Assembly: GCF_036884655.1 (NCBI RefSeq)
Contig: NC_088355.1
Span: 41,957,501-42,021,500 of the forward strand
Reading direction: 5' to 3'
DNA from: Musa acuminata AAA Group
Lineage: Eukaryota; Streptophyta; Magnoliopsida; Zingiberales; Musaceae
Length of the DNA stretch: 64,000 nucleotides
Part shown: piece by piece, positions 12,330-25,009 of the stretch
Layout of the letters: each line of letters opens with the position of its first letter
Position numbering within the stretch: position 1 is the stretch's first letter
The notes under the pieces: model-generated
What the model was told of the DNA's origin: nothing
Database searches by the model: none
What the model saw: only the letters and a program-made list of their open reading frames with translations
Made by a program: the position numbers and the translations under genes

Positions 12330-13180
12330 TTCAGCTGTCTGCTGGAGAAGACAACCGCAAGTAGTTTCAAAGCAGAAACCAAAGCGGCCCTCAAGAGCAA
12401 AAACCTTCAATCGATGAAATGCTGATGGACCAAATTAAATGGCGGAGAACAACCAGTTGAATCTAAAATTGGCAGTCCGGTGCAAGCTGATGATTTTGCA
12501 GTTGACAACTATGGTTTTATTAGAAAGTGTCAGCTAGCTTAGCTGGTAAAGATCTTAATTATTTACCGTGTTAGATTTAAATCGCGTCTTCATCTCTTAC
12601 CTTTGTTAAAACTTTTGCGAACACAAACAACTTAATGATGAAATGCATCAGCTGGCAATCACCAATTCAGGGCAGATGGTTTTCATATCTGAACTACCAA
12701 CTTAGATCCTATTATAAGATTGGACAAGAGGTAATCAGCGTTAGATGCCGGAATGGAGTGCCAGGTTCTCTCTCGTTAACCGCTTAGGCAAGTTTCATGG
12801 CTGGCCTCCGATAATTGAAGATATATAGTTCTTCCACTTCAGAAGATCTACCTCGCTAGACATTTCGACAAAGTTATATCACCGCATATCCACTGCCAGG
12901 AAATCTTCCTGAAGGAGTTCCCTGCCTCTCATTTTGGATTATGAGCCAAATTAATTTTCTGTACCCTGATATTTCATTTGCATAGAGCAGATAAACCTGG
13001 AAGTATAGGGTACCATGTTGAAAAGCGAGCTGCCCCCTTATGTGTTTTGGAATAGATTTGGAGTCTTTGTTTGGTGGCCTGGCTGTCTTAATATAATATA
13101 TTTGGCATAGCTGATGGATTTACTTAATGTAAATTCTGTCATGCGTTCCGTGAGTCTAACAACAGTGCTCACTGATCTGT
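12330..13180 (+). pseudogene. decayed fragment of the neighbouring large gene (exons 1 and 7 plus 3' UTR)
   Basis: Blocks match the large gene in order: 12330-12515 against about 2311-2745, 12618-12690 against about 2750-2825, a short piece of its last intron (about 12683-12715), then 12716-13110 against exon 7 and the 3' UTR (8880-9240). Exons 2-6 are missing and the exon-7 piece is interrupted. A SINE-like insertion splits the exon-1 piece at 12517-12615. Confidence 0.85.
12517..12615 (+). mobile_element. tRNA-derived SINE-like insertion
   Basis: About 100 bp interrupts the homology to the large gene between its 'gacaactatggtt' and 'gaacacaaacaac'. It contains TAGCTTAGCTGG, a perfect match to the tRNA/pol III box A consensus TRGCNNARYNGG, and about 30 bp later TTAGATTTAAATC, a weak box B. 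It ends in a T-rich tract. The family is unknown and the target duplication is not clear. Confidence 0.45.
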
Positions 13181-13194
13181 CAAATTTGTTAGTC

Positions 13195-13370
13195 TACCTT
13201 CAATTATCGGAGGCCGGCCATGAAACTTGCCGGCTATGTCGTGCTGGTTGCTTACATGAAGTGCTCGGATTGCCGGTGGTGTTGCATCACCGACCTGAGC
13301 AAATGCGAATGGACCAAGTGTTGCTACCGTATGCTCTGCAACGAACCATATGTGTACGATCCTATCTAAT
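13195..13370 (+). pseudogene. inverted, truncated 12-Cys peptide exon 2 (broken copy 3)
   Basis: On the plus strand the sequence encodes VAYMKCSDCRWCC, then KCEWTKCCYRMLCNEP, and ends at a TAA before the last four cysteines. One extra residue (W) sits in the usual CxCC motif. Its left side (13196-13230) is an inverted copy of the large gene's exon-7 fragment at 12785-12819, so this is a fold-back chimera. Homology to the promoter side resumes only at about 18130, after an insertion. Confidence 0.75.
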
Positions 13371-13379
13371 TAGATAAAA

Positions 13380-13812
13380 TATATTATAAATATAATTTAA
13401 TTTTAATTAAAATTTAATTATGATAAGATTTTATAGGAAATGATCTTGATAAGAGGGACTAAAAACACAATACATAAATTTGAGGATACGTAGATATGAG
13501 AAAACGAGGATACTTATATTATTGAAAGATTATAGATCTTCTCTCATCTCTCCTTTGTCCTCGATCCATCACTCATAGTGGTCATATATAGGATAAGAAA
13601 GATGAATGATGACTCTAATTTTCTTTGCAGATCGATATCACTATAGCTTTTAGATCCGATGATGATGCACCTGCAGATCAGATAAAAGATTTTTGAATAG
13701 CATCGAAAGGTACACATCATAAATTTAATTAATTGTTATTTGATTTCAGATTTTGGTATTAAAATTTTCTACATAACAAAAGCATAAGAATGATTTTTAT
13801 GCTTACAATTAG
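13380..13812 (+). mobile_element. 5' LTR-like sequence with primer-binding site (Copia-type)
   Basis: An AT-rich stretch ends in TTATGCTTACA and is followed by ATTAGTATCAGAGCCAAG at about 13809. The latter is a near match to the plant Copia primer-binding site (TGGTATCAGAGC, initiator tRNA-Met). The last about 130 bp recur at 18000-18127, as expected for the other LTR. Confidence 0.6.
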
Positions 13813-16306
<2,494 letters not shown>

Positions 16307-16396
16307 CAGAATGTATACACTAACTAGCATGATATAAGCTAGGTGTTTCTGAATTTCACTCAACATATGTATACACTAACTAGCATGATATAAGCC

Positions 16397-16514
<118 letters not shown>

Positions 16515-16714
16515 TTTGGTATTTTTCGTAGGATGTGGCTTTAGGATTTGCAGAAATAATGAAACATAATCCCAATTATTATTAAGCAATTATAATTGCT
16601 ATCTTTCAACAGAACATACTATCAACTTTTCTTTTATTAGTGTGGATTGCAGTCAACCCTCGGCGAGCATAATATATAACCGGTAAGACTGCTGCAGAAG
16701 AGCGCATCATGCAC

Positions 16715-17125
16715 TCATTTGCAGTTGATGCAGCTGCAGGATATAGGCTTCAGCGAGCAGTAGCCGAACGGCTTGCCGGGCTGGTTGCAGATGATTCGGT
16801 GACAACACTTCATTTGCCGGCATTGGCTGCGGTCACCTCTGGAACAACACATGCATTCGGAGCACGCCTGGAACGGCTCCGCCAGCACGCTGCCGTAGGA
16901 GCCGATCACGTCGCCGACAGGTCGGTGTTGGACGGAAGAGACAGGTATGTAATCGTCATCGGAGTGCGTTCCAGCGTGGGATAATCCTGCATGCGAGCGT
17001 CGAGAAGCCAGTCAGTGTAAACTTGGAATGTACGTGAGAAGATGAGCTGAAGGATTACCTTTGTAGGTAGGAGCGGAGACTAGGAGAGCGAGTATGAGAA
17101 GGATACCGGCGTTGAGGTTACCCAT
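16715..17125 (-). CDS. secreted 12-cysteine peptide (subtype 2, duplicate)
   Basis: Exons 17125-17059 and 16986-16715 encode 112 residues with the same signal peptide, 72-bp intron and 12-cysteine framework as 11766-12176. I found no difference between the two coding regions. The TATA box (TTTATATAAA at 17215-17224) is retained, so the copy could be expressed. It keeps its intron, so it moved by DNA duplication, not by reverse transcription. It lies between LTR fragments and TA arrays. The duplication is either very recent, gene-converted, or an assembly artefact around the TA arrays. Confidence 0.85.
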
Positions 17126-17387
17126 GGCGGTTGCTTGGAAGCTGCAGAGAGAGAGAGAGAGAGAGACGAGAAACGAGAGACGAGAGGGTATGCCTCCCTC
17201 TACATTCCAGTTGCTTTATATAAAGTGTGTTTGGCCGATGACGGTACAAAGTTGAGCTGTTCCTGACGCGTTCTTTCAGCTGTCTGCTGGAGAAGACAAC
17301 TGCAAGTAGTTTCAAAGCAGAAACTAAAGCTGAGCTGTTCCTGACGCGTTCTTTCAGCTGTCTGCTGGAGAAGACAACCGCAAGTAG

Positions 17388-17635
17388 TTTTGCATCGCTT
17401 TTTAGCGGGGTGGTGTCACTTCGGGATGCAGCCGTTTTTGAGTCAGGTTATATATGCATAACTTCGGTTAAAGTGGTGCCACGTATGATCTGAGGTGGCT
17501 GCTAGCTGTGTGGTACCAAAATTTCCTCTATCAATCTCTATTCTCACATTTCCTAAAGATTTAAAAATATAATATATGAATACGGGAGACACAAATCAGA
17601 ATGTATACACTAACTAGCATGATATAAGCCATCAC

Positions 17636-17667
<32 letters not shown>

Positions 17668-17673
17668 TGTATG

Positions 17674-17708
<35 letters not shown>

Positions 17709-17731
17709 GTATGTATATATATATATGTATG

Positions 17732-17780
<49 letters not shown>

Positions 17781-17805
17781 GTATGTATATATATATATAT
17801 GTATG

Positions 17806-17857
<52 letters not shown>

Positions 17858-18030
17858 CATCTATTTTAGGTTGTATATGCATAACTTCGGTTAGAGTGGT
17901 GCCACGTATGATCTGAGATGGCTGCTAGCTGGATGGTACCAAAATTTCCTCTATCAATCTCTATTCTCACATTTCCTAAAGATTTAAAAATATAATATAT
18001 GAATACGGGGAGACACAAATCAGATAAAAG
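17388..18030. repeat. repeated retroelement 3' block and TA array
   Basis: 17388-17600 repeats 15740-15960. 17634-17860 is a TA/TGTATG array. 17868-18025 is a third, shorter copy of the same block. A junction word, 'gtatacactaactagcatg', recurs at about 15961, 16313, 16370 and 17602. Confidence 0.85.
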
Positions 18031-18127
18031 ATTTTTTGAAAGATATACATCATAAATTTAATTTATTATTATTTAATTTTAGATTTTAGCATTAAATTTT
18101 TTTGTAAAGATAATTTTGATGTTTATA
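18000..18127 (+). mobile_element. 3' LTR fragment of the Copia-like element
   Basis: The sequence matches the end of the LTR at about 13675-13808 (CAGATAAAAGATTTTT, then 'catcataaatttaat'). Immediately after it, DNA homologous to 10406-10740 resumes, so 18127/18130 marks the right boundary of an insertion that began near 13372. Confidence 0.55.
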
Positions 18128-18689
18128 TTTAGGTCTTTATTGAATGATCAGATACGTATCACCTTTTTCCTTAGCTCGGAGATTTGGATGCGAGTAGCCA
18201 TATCTATTGGGATTCAGCACCTTCTTCAGAATTATCATCTGTTATCTCCGCGTACATGCCCCGTCTCGATACGATGCATGGGACTTGTATGTAGATCCCA
18301 TCATATCTGATGTTTAAATGACCACATCAACCTATAAAAGTTTATTGGGTGATTCAGTCAACCAAAGTATACTGTCAAGAATCACATACATTCTTTACCT
18401 TCTGATTTTGACTCGTAATTAAACAGCAGATTTTTTTTTCGTATAATGTCTGATTTAGGTAGCCTACAGATGTTGGCTTCGGTCTCTTCTTCCTATAGGT
18501 CTGTATATCGGAAAAGATCAGAGAAGATTATATGGACTTTTCACATTTTTGAAGATTGGAGAATGGTAGCATCTCCATTTACCTCTTGTAAAGGTCATTG
18601 ACAGTGTTCTCATGTGTTTACCGATTGGAGTAATGGAACTAAAAGTCTGCCTCCCCTCTTCGTTCAGTTGCTTCGTATTGTGTTTTTGG

Positions 18690-19530
18690 CCGATGACGGT
18701 GCAAGGTGGAGCTTCTCATGTGTTTTTCCAGCTAGCAATCACCAATTCATGGCAGATGGTTTTTGGTAAAAATTCTTGACTTTGATACATGTGTAGCTGT
18801 AGAAACTAGTGGTGATAAAAACCGTGGGAAGAAACTATAATCGATCCAGTGGGAGACCAAAAACTAGTTCTGACACTGGCAAAAGACTAAGCAGCAGGCC
18901 ATAAAAACAAGAAAGATCTGCAAATGGTTTCAGGAGATGATTATACATCAAGTAGTTTAAACCACAGCAGATATAGCAATCCTGTATATGGTGGGTGCAA
19001 AGAAAAACTCTGTGCTGGCTGGAAAGAAAGAACTTCTTTACCATAAATATGTTTTCATGATATTCCTACTTTGATAAGTGAATCGATTCATTCATATCTT
19101 TGCTTATGATCATGTGCTTTTGGTTGATTTTCTACACTACTAATGCTTTGTCTCTCTATTGCTTCCAAGGTAAGATGGTGCTTTGGTGATAACATATACT
19201 ACTTTACAGAGATTCATCGCAGTGGAGGCACAGAAGCTACAATCAACAGATTAACCGGTTTCACTGGGCAATATTCCCCGAATGAAGGAATTGCTCAAAC
19301 AAGGTTAACATTGACTTGAGGATTTCTATGGCTGCTTTGCGATGTTCTAAAGGAACTTCACCGTGGATGTGTCTTCATGATAGTACTACCTTTGATTAGT
19401 TGTGATCACACGGTGCCTTTTAGAGTTGCTTCAGGTGAACAGTTGCAGACAGCAGTGACGGGCGATACAAAGCAGAAGCAGAGCGTCAAGACTTTCTCTT
19501 ATATTAGTAGCTCGATGTACCGTAAGAAAC
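18690..19530 (+). pseudogene. second decayed fragment of the neighbouring large gene
   Basis: Pieces match about 2780-3090 (exon 1), 3355-3460 and 3457-3650 (exon 2 with flanking introns), an inserted intron piece (matching about 3630-3710), and about 4600-4730 (exon 3). There are many single-base changes, stops and frame breaks. At the left end (about 18665-18710) it is joined to the promoter-type block seen upstream of the 11766 peptide gene. Confidence 0.85.
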
Positions 19531-19885
19531 AAAATCAGTCCAACCTGTTGCGGTATCTGAGTTTTTGATTATATAATACTTTATATATGTAATTATGAGG
19601 AGAAATAGGATAGAGCTAAGAGAAAGTGAGGGATCCGAAACTGACGGATTGTAGATCGTATGAGTCTTGGCCTGCATGTGCACGAGTATATCAGCCATTT
19701 GATCATTGAACTTGGCATATTTTGGGATGTCATTTGAGCTACAAGTCCTATTAAAATGGTCTCTGTTATTGTCATTCTTTGCCATAAATGCTAGCAGCCA
19801 CTTTTATAAGCGGATACATAAATCATGCCGGTCCAAAGTCGTCTTTTAGTCATTCCAATCTGCACCGGCGGAAGAGCGCATGCCC

Positions 19886-20299
19886 TCAAATGCAGTTGTC
19901 GCAGTGGCAGGCCACCGGCCTATACGAGCATATGGCCGCTGGATTGGTGGCCTCGTGGCAGATCAACTTGTAGCAACACTTTGTCGTCACGCAGTTGCTC
20001 GGGTTGTTGGCGGAACAACACCGGCAGTCCGAGCACTGATTGTAACCGGCCAGCACACCGCCGGGCACATTGGCCAGAGTCAGGTACTTGACGGGAGTCA
20101 CAGGTATGTACTCATCTGTGTTGGATGCTCCTGCATACGTACACCGAGAAATGAGTCCGTATATAATGTTACAGCTAAAAGAAAGGGAGGAGATTTGAAA
20201 TAGACATCAGATCAGATGTGAAGGATGACCTTTGAGGGGAAGAGCAGAGAGCAGGAGAGCCAGCATCAGCAGAACGAGGTTGGCGTTGAGGTTACCCAT
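19886..20299 (-). CDS. secreted 12-cysteine peptide (subtype 1)
   Basis: Exons 20299-20230 and 20130-19886 are joined by a 99-bp phase-1 intron (donor AAAG|GTCATCC, acceptor ATGCAG|GAGCATCC) and encode 104 residues. The signal peptide is MGNLNANLVLLM...LPLK. The pro-segment is EYIPVTPVKYLTLANVPGG, and the core runs CSDCRCC ... CVTTKCCYKLIC ... ICSYRPVACHCDNC with all 12 cysteines. Subtype 1 is marked by a 'NPAA' loop in place of the KPFG of subtypes 2 and 3. A TATA run is present at 20341-20350. An inverted broken copy lies head-to-head at 20512-20775. Confidence 0.85.
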
Positions 20300-20340
20300 G
20301 ATGGTTGGTTGGTATCTGTATGAGGGGGAGAGAGACAGAG

Positions 20341-20350
20341 ATATATATAG
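20341..20350 (-). promoter_or_regulatory. TATA box of the 19886-20299 peptide gene
   Basis: CTATATATAT (coding strand) lies 42-51 bp upstream of the ATG, with a CT-rich tract between. This implies a very short 5' UTR, as for most copies in the cluster. Confidence 0.6.
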
Positions 20351-20511
20351 GTATAGAAGCATCTCCCTTTGTCTTCCTTCTTTTGGTTTCAAAGGAGTAT
20401 GCAAAGTAGATCTTTGTTCTAAGATCAAATACTCGTCCCCTCTTGTGGCCATATCTATCGGGCATTATCAGCACCTTCTTCACAAGGAGCATCTGTAATC
20501 TCAGATACTTT

Positions 20512-20775
20512 CTGCTCTCTCTTCAAAGGTCATCCTTCATCTGATGTAATGTCCGTTCCAAGTCTCCTTCGTTTCTTTTGGTTGTAGCTTTATGTACCGA
20601 CTCATTTCTCGGTGGATGCATGCGTGTAATCGACACTAAAACGATCTCCAATGCTGAGTATGTACCTATTGCTCCTGCCGAATACTGGCCGATAGCCGAC
20701 GTGCCCGGCGGCGTGCTGGGTGCTTACAAGCAGCTCTCGGACTGCCGATGTTGTTCCGCCACCGATCGGAAGAGA
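20512..20775 (+). pseudogene. inverted, truncated 12-Cys peptide gene (broken copy 4)
   Basis: On the plus strand an exon-1 tail ending TTCAAAG|GTCATCC is followed by an intron-like stretch and an exon 2 reading SNAEYVPIAPAEYWPIADVPGG, AYKQLSDCRCCSATD. The first cysteine is replaced by Leu, and the frame is lost after SATDRK, before the remaining cysteines. There is no signal-peptide core. It belongs to subtype 1. Confidence 0.75.
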
Positions 20776-21440
20776 GTGCATTTAAGGCAGTTCTTTATTA
20801 TAGGATAAGATACACATCAGAGAAAAATCCAAAGAGAGAAATCCAAATCAAAGAATATTACGTGAACCTTTCACAGTTTCAAGATTGGAGAATGGTAGCA
20901 TCTTCATGCACCTCTTGAAATGGTCATTGACAATGTTCTCACAGTGCCTACATTGTTTCACCCTTTCATCACTGTTGGTTTAATCATACTTTTGGCATTT
21001 TTCTTTTTCTTCTCCGGTCTTTGGATTTACGACTGTGAGATTAAATTGGTACTTAATCTCAATTTAATTCTGACGTGGTATCAGATCTGAATCATACATG
21101 GCATTTTTTTCATCATAGAATGAATTGTGTTTTGACAAACATTGTTGTCGCCATGAAACAGAAAAAGAAAATGTTAGAGCTATATATTTTTAGTCACACG
21201 AATTCGTAGTGCTAAATATTATCCTTGGAAATTAAGTCTATTTTCTACTAAATAAAATTCAGAGGTTTTTGCAGCATTTAAAAATCAATAAAATTGTTGA
21301 GAGAGAAGTCCCGTAAAAGTTCACTTTTATTGCTATACTGTCTCCTCTTATTAGCGGATACAAAAACCATGCGTCCACGTCCAAAGTCCTCTTATAGCCA
21401 TTCCCATCTCACCGATCTGCACCAGCGGAAGAGCTCATGC
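20776..21440. other. spacer with a possible Copia primer-binding-site remnant
   Basis: At about 21075 the sequence TGACGTGGTATCAGATCTG resembles the end of an LTR plus a tRNA-Met primer-binding site, but no flanking LTR is obvious. 21350-21440 is the 3' flank shared by peptide genes. No gene seen. Confidence 0.4.
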
Positions 21441-21442
21441 TC

Positions 21443-21843
21443 TCAATTGCAGTTGTTGCAGTTGCAGGCCGTCGGCTTAAACGAGCAGTTGGCGGCTGGA
21501 TTGACGGCCTCGTTGCAGATGAGTTCGTAGCAACACTTGGTGGTCTCGCATTTGCTTTGGTCGGTGGCGGAACAACACCGGCAATCCGAGCACTGCTTGT
21601 AAGCAGCCCGCACGCCGCCTGGCACGTCGGCGACAGGCCGGTACTCTACAGGAGTGACAGGAACGTACTCAGCATCGGACTTCTTTTCAGTGTCCGATGC
21701 TCCTGCATGCATGCACGGAACAAGAAGTGAGTCAGTGGATGCAAAGCCATGGACGTGGAATCAGAAGAAGGTTGACCTTTGAGGGGAAGAGGCGAGAGTA
21801 GAAGAGCCAGCATCAGAACGAGGTTGGTGTTCAGGTTGCCCAT
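21443..21843 (-). CDS. secreted 12-cysteine peptide (subtype 1)
   Basis: Exons 21843-21777 and 21702-21443 with a 74-bp phase-1 intron encode 108 residues. The signal peptide is MGNLNTNLVLML...LPLK. The pro-segment has AEYVPVTPVEYRPVADV. The core is CSDCRCC, SKCETTKCCYELIC, NCSFKPTACNCNNC, with 12 cysteines. It is close to the 19886 gene and to the broken copy at 38451-38832. The promoter is weaker (CTTATA-like at about 21885). Downstream, the 'ccggcggaagag' type 3' flank is conserved with other members. Confidence 0.85.
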
Positions 21844-21899
21844 GGTGGATAGAAACTATGGAGGGGGAGAGAGAGAGAGAAAGATACTTATACATGTAG

Positions 21900-23450
21900 G
21901 TAGAGGATGGTCTCCTTTGATGAGAGTGTTTAAGGTAGGTCTTATTATATGATCATATACTTATCACCTCTTTCCTCAAAATGGAGATTTAGATTCTGGT
22001 GGCCATATATTGGAGCATTACGATCATCTACAATCTCCTACATGATTACCGTCAGGTTAATCATACTTTTTTGGTGTTCCTAACCCATGTTTTGTTGTCA
22101 TACGTGTAGTTATGAATTGGGTATTAACTTGGTCAAGCCTAAGATGATTCATATACTTACTGATGGCAAAAAATCAATTGACGTCTTGATCAAGCCTATA
22201 TCTGTTGATTGATCATGACCAACCTCGAATGATTTGGGATCCATAATTTCCATAGTGGAGCAAACAGCAGTGTAAGTCCTGACAAATATGACCGACGAAT
22301 CAAGAAATATATTGCAGGACCGATATCCTAGGAAGGTTTCGTTATTACTCGTTGGTGATATTGCGCACATAAAACTCGAAGCTCGCTCATTAAAGATTGA
22401 TGTAGCCGAGACGATATAGAGGGATTTATGACCTCTTGTTCTATTTAAATCATCGGTGTTGTCATTAGCAGAAACCTGAGAGGTAACAGCGGAGGGCGAG
22501 CATGTTTTTTCTAGTTTTCAACCTAAAATCTTAATCTTATAAGTTGTGATTAAACTCAGTATATGTAATCTGATTTTTATAATTCTTCAACTTGTTCTAT
22601 CTCCATGACTAGAGTTCAATATTTCCATCCCTAGGCATCTGAATCATGTATATCTTTCAAATAAAATCTATCACATTAAACTCATTCATATATATTATAA
22701 CATTGGTGCTGTCATCATCACCTATCAAATTTTAAATATAGGGGTTCCTTTTGGATAGGGCAACATGCAAAGCAAATCTGGTGGCAGTGCGTGGATCCAT
22801 ATCATGAATCATTAAGATATACATTTGTGGTAGAGACATTGGATATCCTATGCAAATCACAGAGATGGCACGAGCCAGATGACGAACATGAATCAAATCC
22901 GTGTAACATATGCCTAATAGTATGCGTCAATGTTGCATGAACTAATATTTATTTTCCATTCACATGATTTATTAACGTTAAAACTCTTCAAAATAAAACA
23001 TACTACTGATTCCTCATTTAATAGAGGATGGAGAAAAGCCTCTTTCCATCCAACCCTTCTTCACCCTCGGAAGAGTGCAGTTGCAAGCAACGTTGGTGGT
23101 CAGCATGTGTTTGTTTGACTTTGACTTTGACTTTGACTTCTAATGTGTATTTATATGTTATTTTTGGTGAATTTTTTGCAAAAAGAGATCTTAGTTTAAC
23201 ATCATATCGCCTTATTTTTAGCTTAGTTGGGATTTCAACCAGCACTCCATATTTAAGATAAATTTTCTAGTAACGACAGAATAAAGTGCCAAAACACCGC
23301 AACGTAGGCTAAATATTATTCATCGACAAACCACCAACTAAGTGGAAACCGATCGAGCATTAAAGTGCACAATAATCATGCGTGACTGCCGCGCACAGAG
23401 AGAAGAAAAAGGCAACGTTTCATCTTCCCCCCGTCTCGCCCATCTGCATC
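21900..23450. other. spacer between peptide genes; repeated module and retroelement debris
   Basis: About 22690-22870 (ATTGGTGCTGTCATCATCAC, 'acatgcaaagcaa', 'ggatccatatcatgaa') recurs at about 28295-28420. 23030-23100 contains a scrap of peptide-gene 3' flank (CACCCTCGGAAGAGTGCAG) and may be the last trace of another lost copy. 23270-23450 is the conserved 3' flank of the next gene. No other gene seen. Confidence 0.5.
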
Positions 23451-23453
23451 CTC

Positions 23454-23823
23454 TCATTTACAGTTGTTGCAGTTGCAGGATATCGGCTTATACGAGCAAT
23501 GGCCGAACGGCTTGTCCTGGTTGCATTTGATTTGGTAACAACACTTCCTTGTCGAGCATTTGCTCGGGTCACTGATGGCACAACACGTGCAATCCGAGCA
23601 CACCTTCGTCTCCTCGTGGACAGCGCTGATCACGTCGGCGACAGCTCGGTGTTGGACGGGAGAGACAGGTACGTAATCGTCCGCTCCTGCATGCGGGCGT
23701 TTAGAAACCAGTCAGTACATACTTGGAAGCGACATGGAGATGGGATGAAGGATGACCTTTGTGGGGAAGGGCGGAGAGCAAGAGAGCGAGGATGAGAAAG
23801 AGGCTAACGTTGAAGTTTCCCAT
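23454..23823 (-). CDS. secreted 12-cysteine peptide (subtype 3)
   Basis: Exons 23823-23757 and 23686-23454 with a 70-bp phase-1 intron encode 99 residues, the shortest intact member. The start reads MGNFNVSLFLIL, a clear signal peptide. The pro-segment is DDYVPVSPVQHRAVADV. The core is CSDCTCC, SKCSTRKCCYQIKC, a DKPFG loop, then HCSYKPISCNCNNCK; all 12 cysteines are present. Subtype 3 is marked by the QIKC motif. TATA-like TATATTC (coding strand) at about 23882-23890. It forms a 1.08-kb tandem step with the broken copy at 24536. Confidence 0.85.
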
Positions 23824-23839
23824 GGCGGTCGGAAACTGT

Positions 23840-23881
<42 letters not shown>

Positions 23882-23882
<1 letters not shown>

Positions 23883-23890
23883 ATATATAG
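23882..23890 (-). promoter_or_regulatory. TATA box of the 23454-23823 peptide gene
   Basis: CTATATATTC-type box about 60 bp upstream of the ATG, preceded on the coding strand by a repetitive CT tract (about 17 CT units nearer the ATG). Confidence 0.5.
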
Positions 23891-24535
23891 GGAGAGACGG
23901 GAGGTGATTCCCACGTATTGGAGATACGAATTGGGTATCAACACCCTCTTAAAAATATCACATTAATTACTACGTCTTCCGGTCATGTAGCAGTATATTT
24001 CTATGTGCACCCCACTCGATACGATAACCCACGTTGGGTTCCAATAAAATCTCTTCTACGTTAAAGTAAGTCGACCGTCCGAGATGAATAGTCAAAGATC
24101 CTAATCAATTTTTTCTTCACTCGGCCACCCACCATAACAATGACAACAATCAAAATATCTAAACACGGAAAGAAATCAGTAATGATGTTGCCAAATATCT
24201 AAACTCGGCCACCCACCTACGCAACATATGGCTAATTATATACGTCAATTTTGAATTAGCTAACATTTGTTTTCGGTTCACATGATTTATAAACATAAAA
24301 AAAAACTCTTTAAAATATTATATACGATCGATTCCTCATTTATTTGAGGATAAAGAAAGTGCCAAAATACCGCAACATAGGCTAAATATTATTCACCAAC
24401 ATACCACCAACTAAGTGGATGTCAATCAAACATCAAAGTGCATAATAATCATGCGTGACTGCCGCTCACAGAGAGAAGGAAAAAAACAACGTTTGATCTT
24501 CCCCATCTCGCCCATCTGAATCCTGTCATTCACAG

Positions 24536-24915
24536 TTGTTGCAGTCGCAGGATATAGGCGTAAACGAGCAATGTCCGAATGGCTTGCCGGGCTGGTTGCA
24601 TTTGATTTGGTGACAACACTTCATTGTCTGGCATTTGCTCCGGTCATCGCCGGCACAACACGTGCAATCCGAGCACACCTTGGCCGGGTCCGACAGAATG
24701 CCGCCGGCGACAGCTCGATGTTGGACGGGAGAGACAGGTACGTAGTCTTCAATGGGGGGCGTTCCGTTGTGCGATGCTCCTGCATGCAGGCGTTGAGAAA
24801 CCAGTCAATATATACTTGGAAGGGACATAGAGATGAGATGAAGGATGACTTTGTGAGGGAAGACGGAGAGCAGGAAAGCGAGGATGAGAAAGAAGCTGAC
24901 GATGAGGTTGCCCAT
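24536..24915 (-). pseudogene. 12-cysteine peptide gene with a broken splice donor (subtype 3)
   Basis: Exon 2 (24779-24536) is perfect, from GASHNGTPP to CNNCE with all 12 cysteines, and exon 1 (24915-24850) encodes a normal signal peptide. The donor, however, has lost one G: AAAGTCATC in place of AAAGGTCATC. The only GT donor now leaves exon 1 in phase 0, so standard splicing shifts the frame in exon 2 and yields a cysteine-poor tail. It is closely related to the intact 28933-29339 gene. An inactive gene is likely unless a different splice pair is used. A good TATA box remains at 24956-24963. Confidence 0.75.
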
Positions 24916-25009
24916 GGCGGTAGGAAACTGTGCAGGTGGGGGAGAGAGAGAGGTGTATATATAGGCGTACAAGAACGTCTCACTATGCGTTGCTTCGAAG
25001 AGAGGAGGG

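Larger units (their letters stand above)
11456..12360. repeat. segmental duplication, copy 1 (partner 16340-17310)
   Basis: The block carries a flank, a TA array, the 3' flank, a complete peptide gene, its promoter and 'ctgttcctgacgcg' beyond it. It recurs at 16340-17310 almost base for base. Differences I see are the lengths of the TA and GA runs and a few single bases near the ends. Confidence 0.9.

Noticed and set aside
12520..12600. A functional tRNA gene
   Set aside because: Box A fits but the cloverleaf arms, anticodon stem and box B do not; better explained as a tRNA-derived SINE.
21075..21095. A complete retrotransposon anchored by the primer-binding-site-like sequence
   Set aside because: No paired LTR or coding sequence found within several kb; kept only as a possible remnant.
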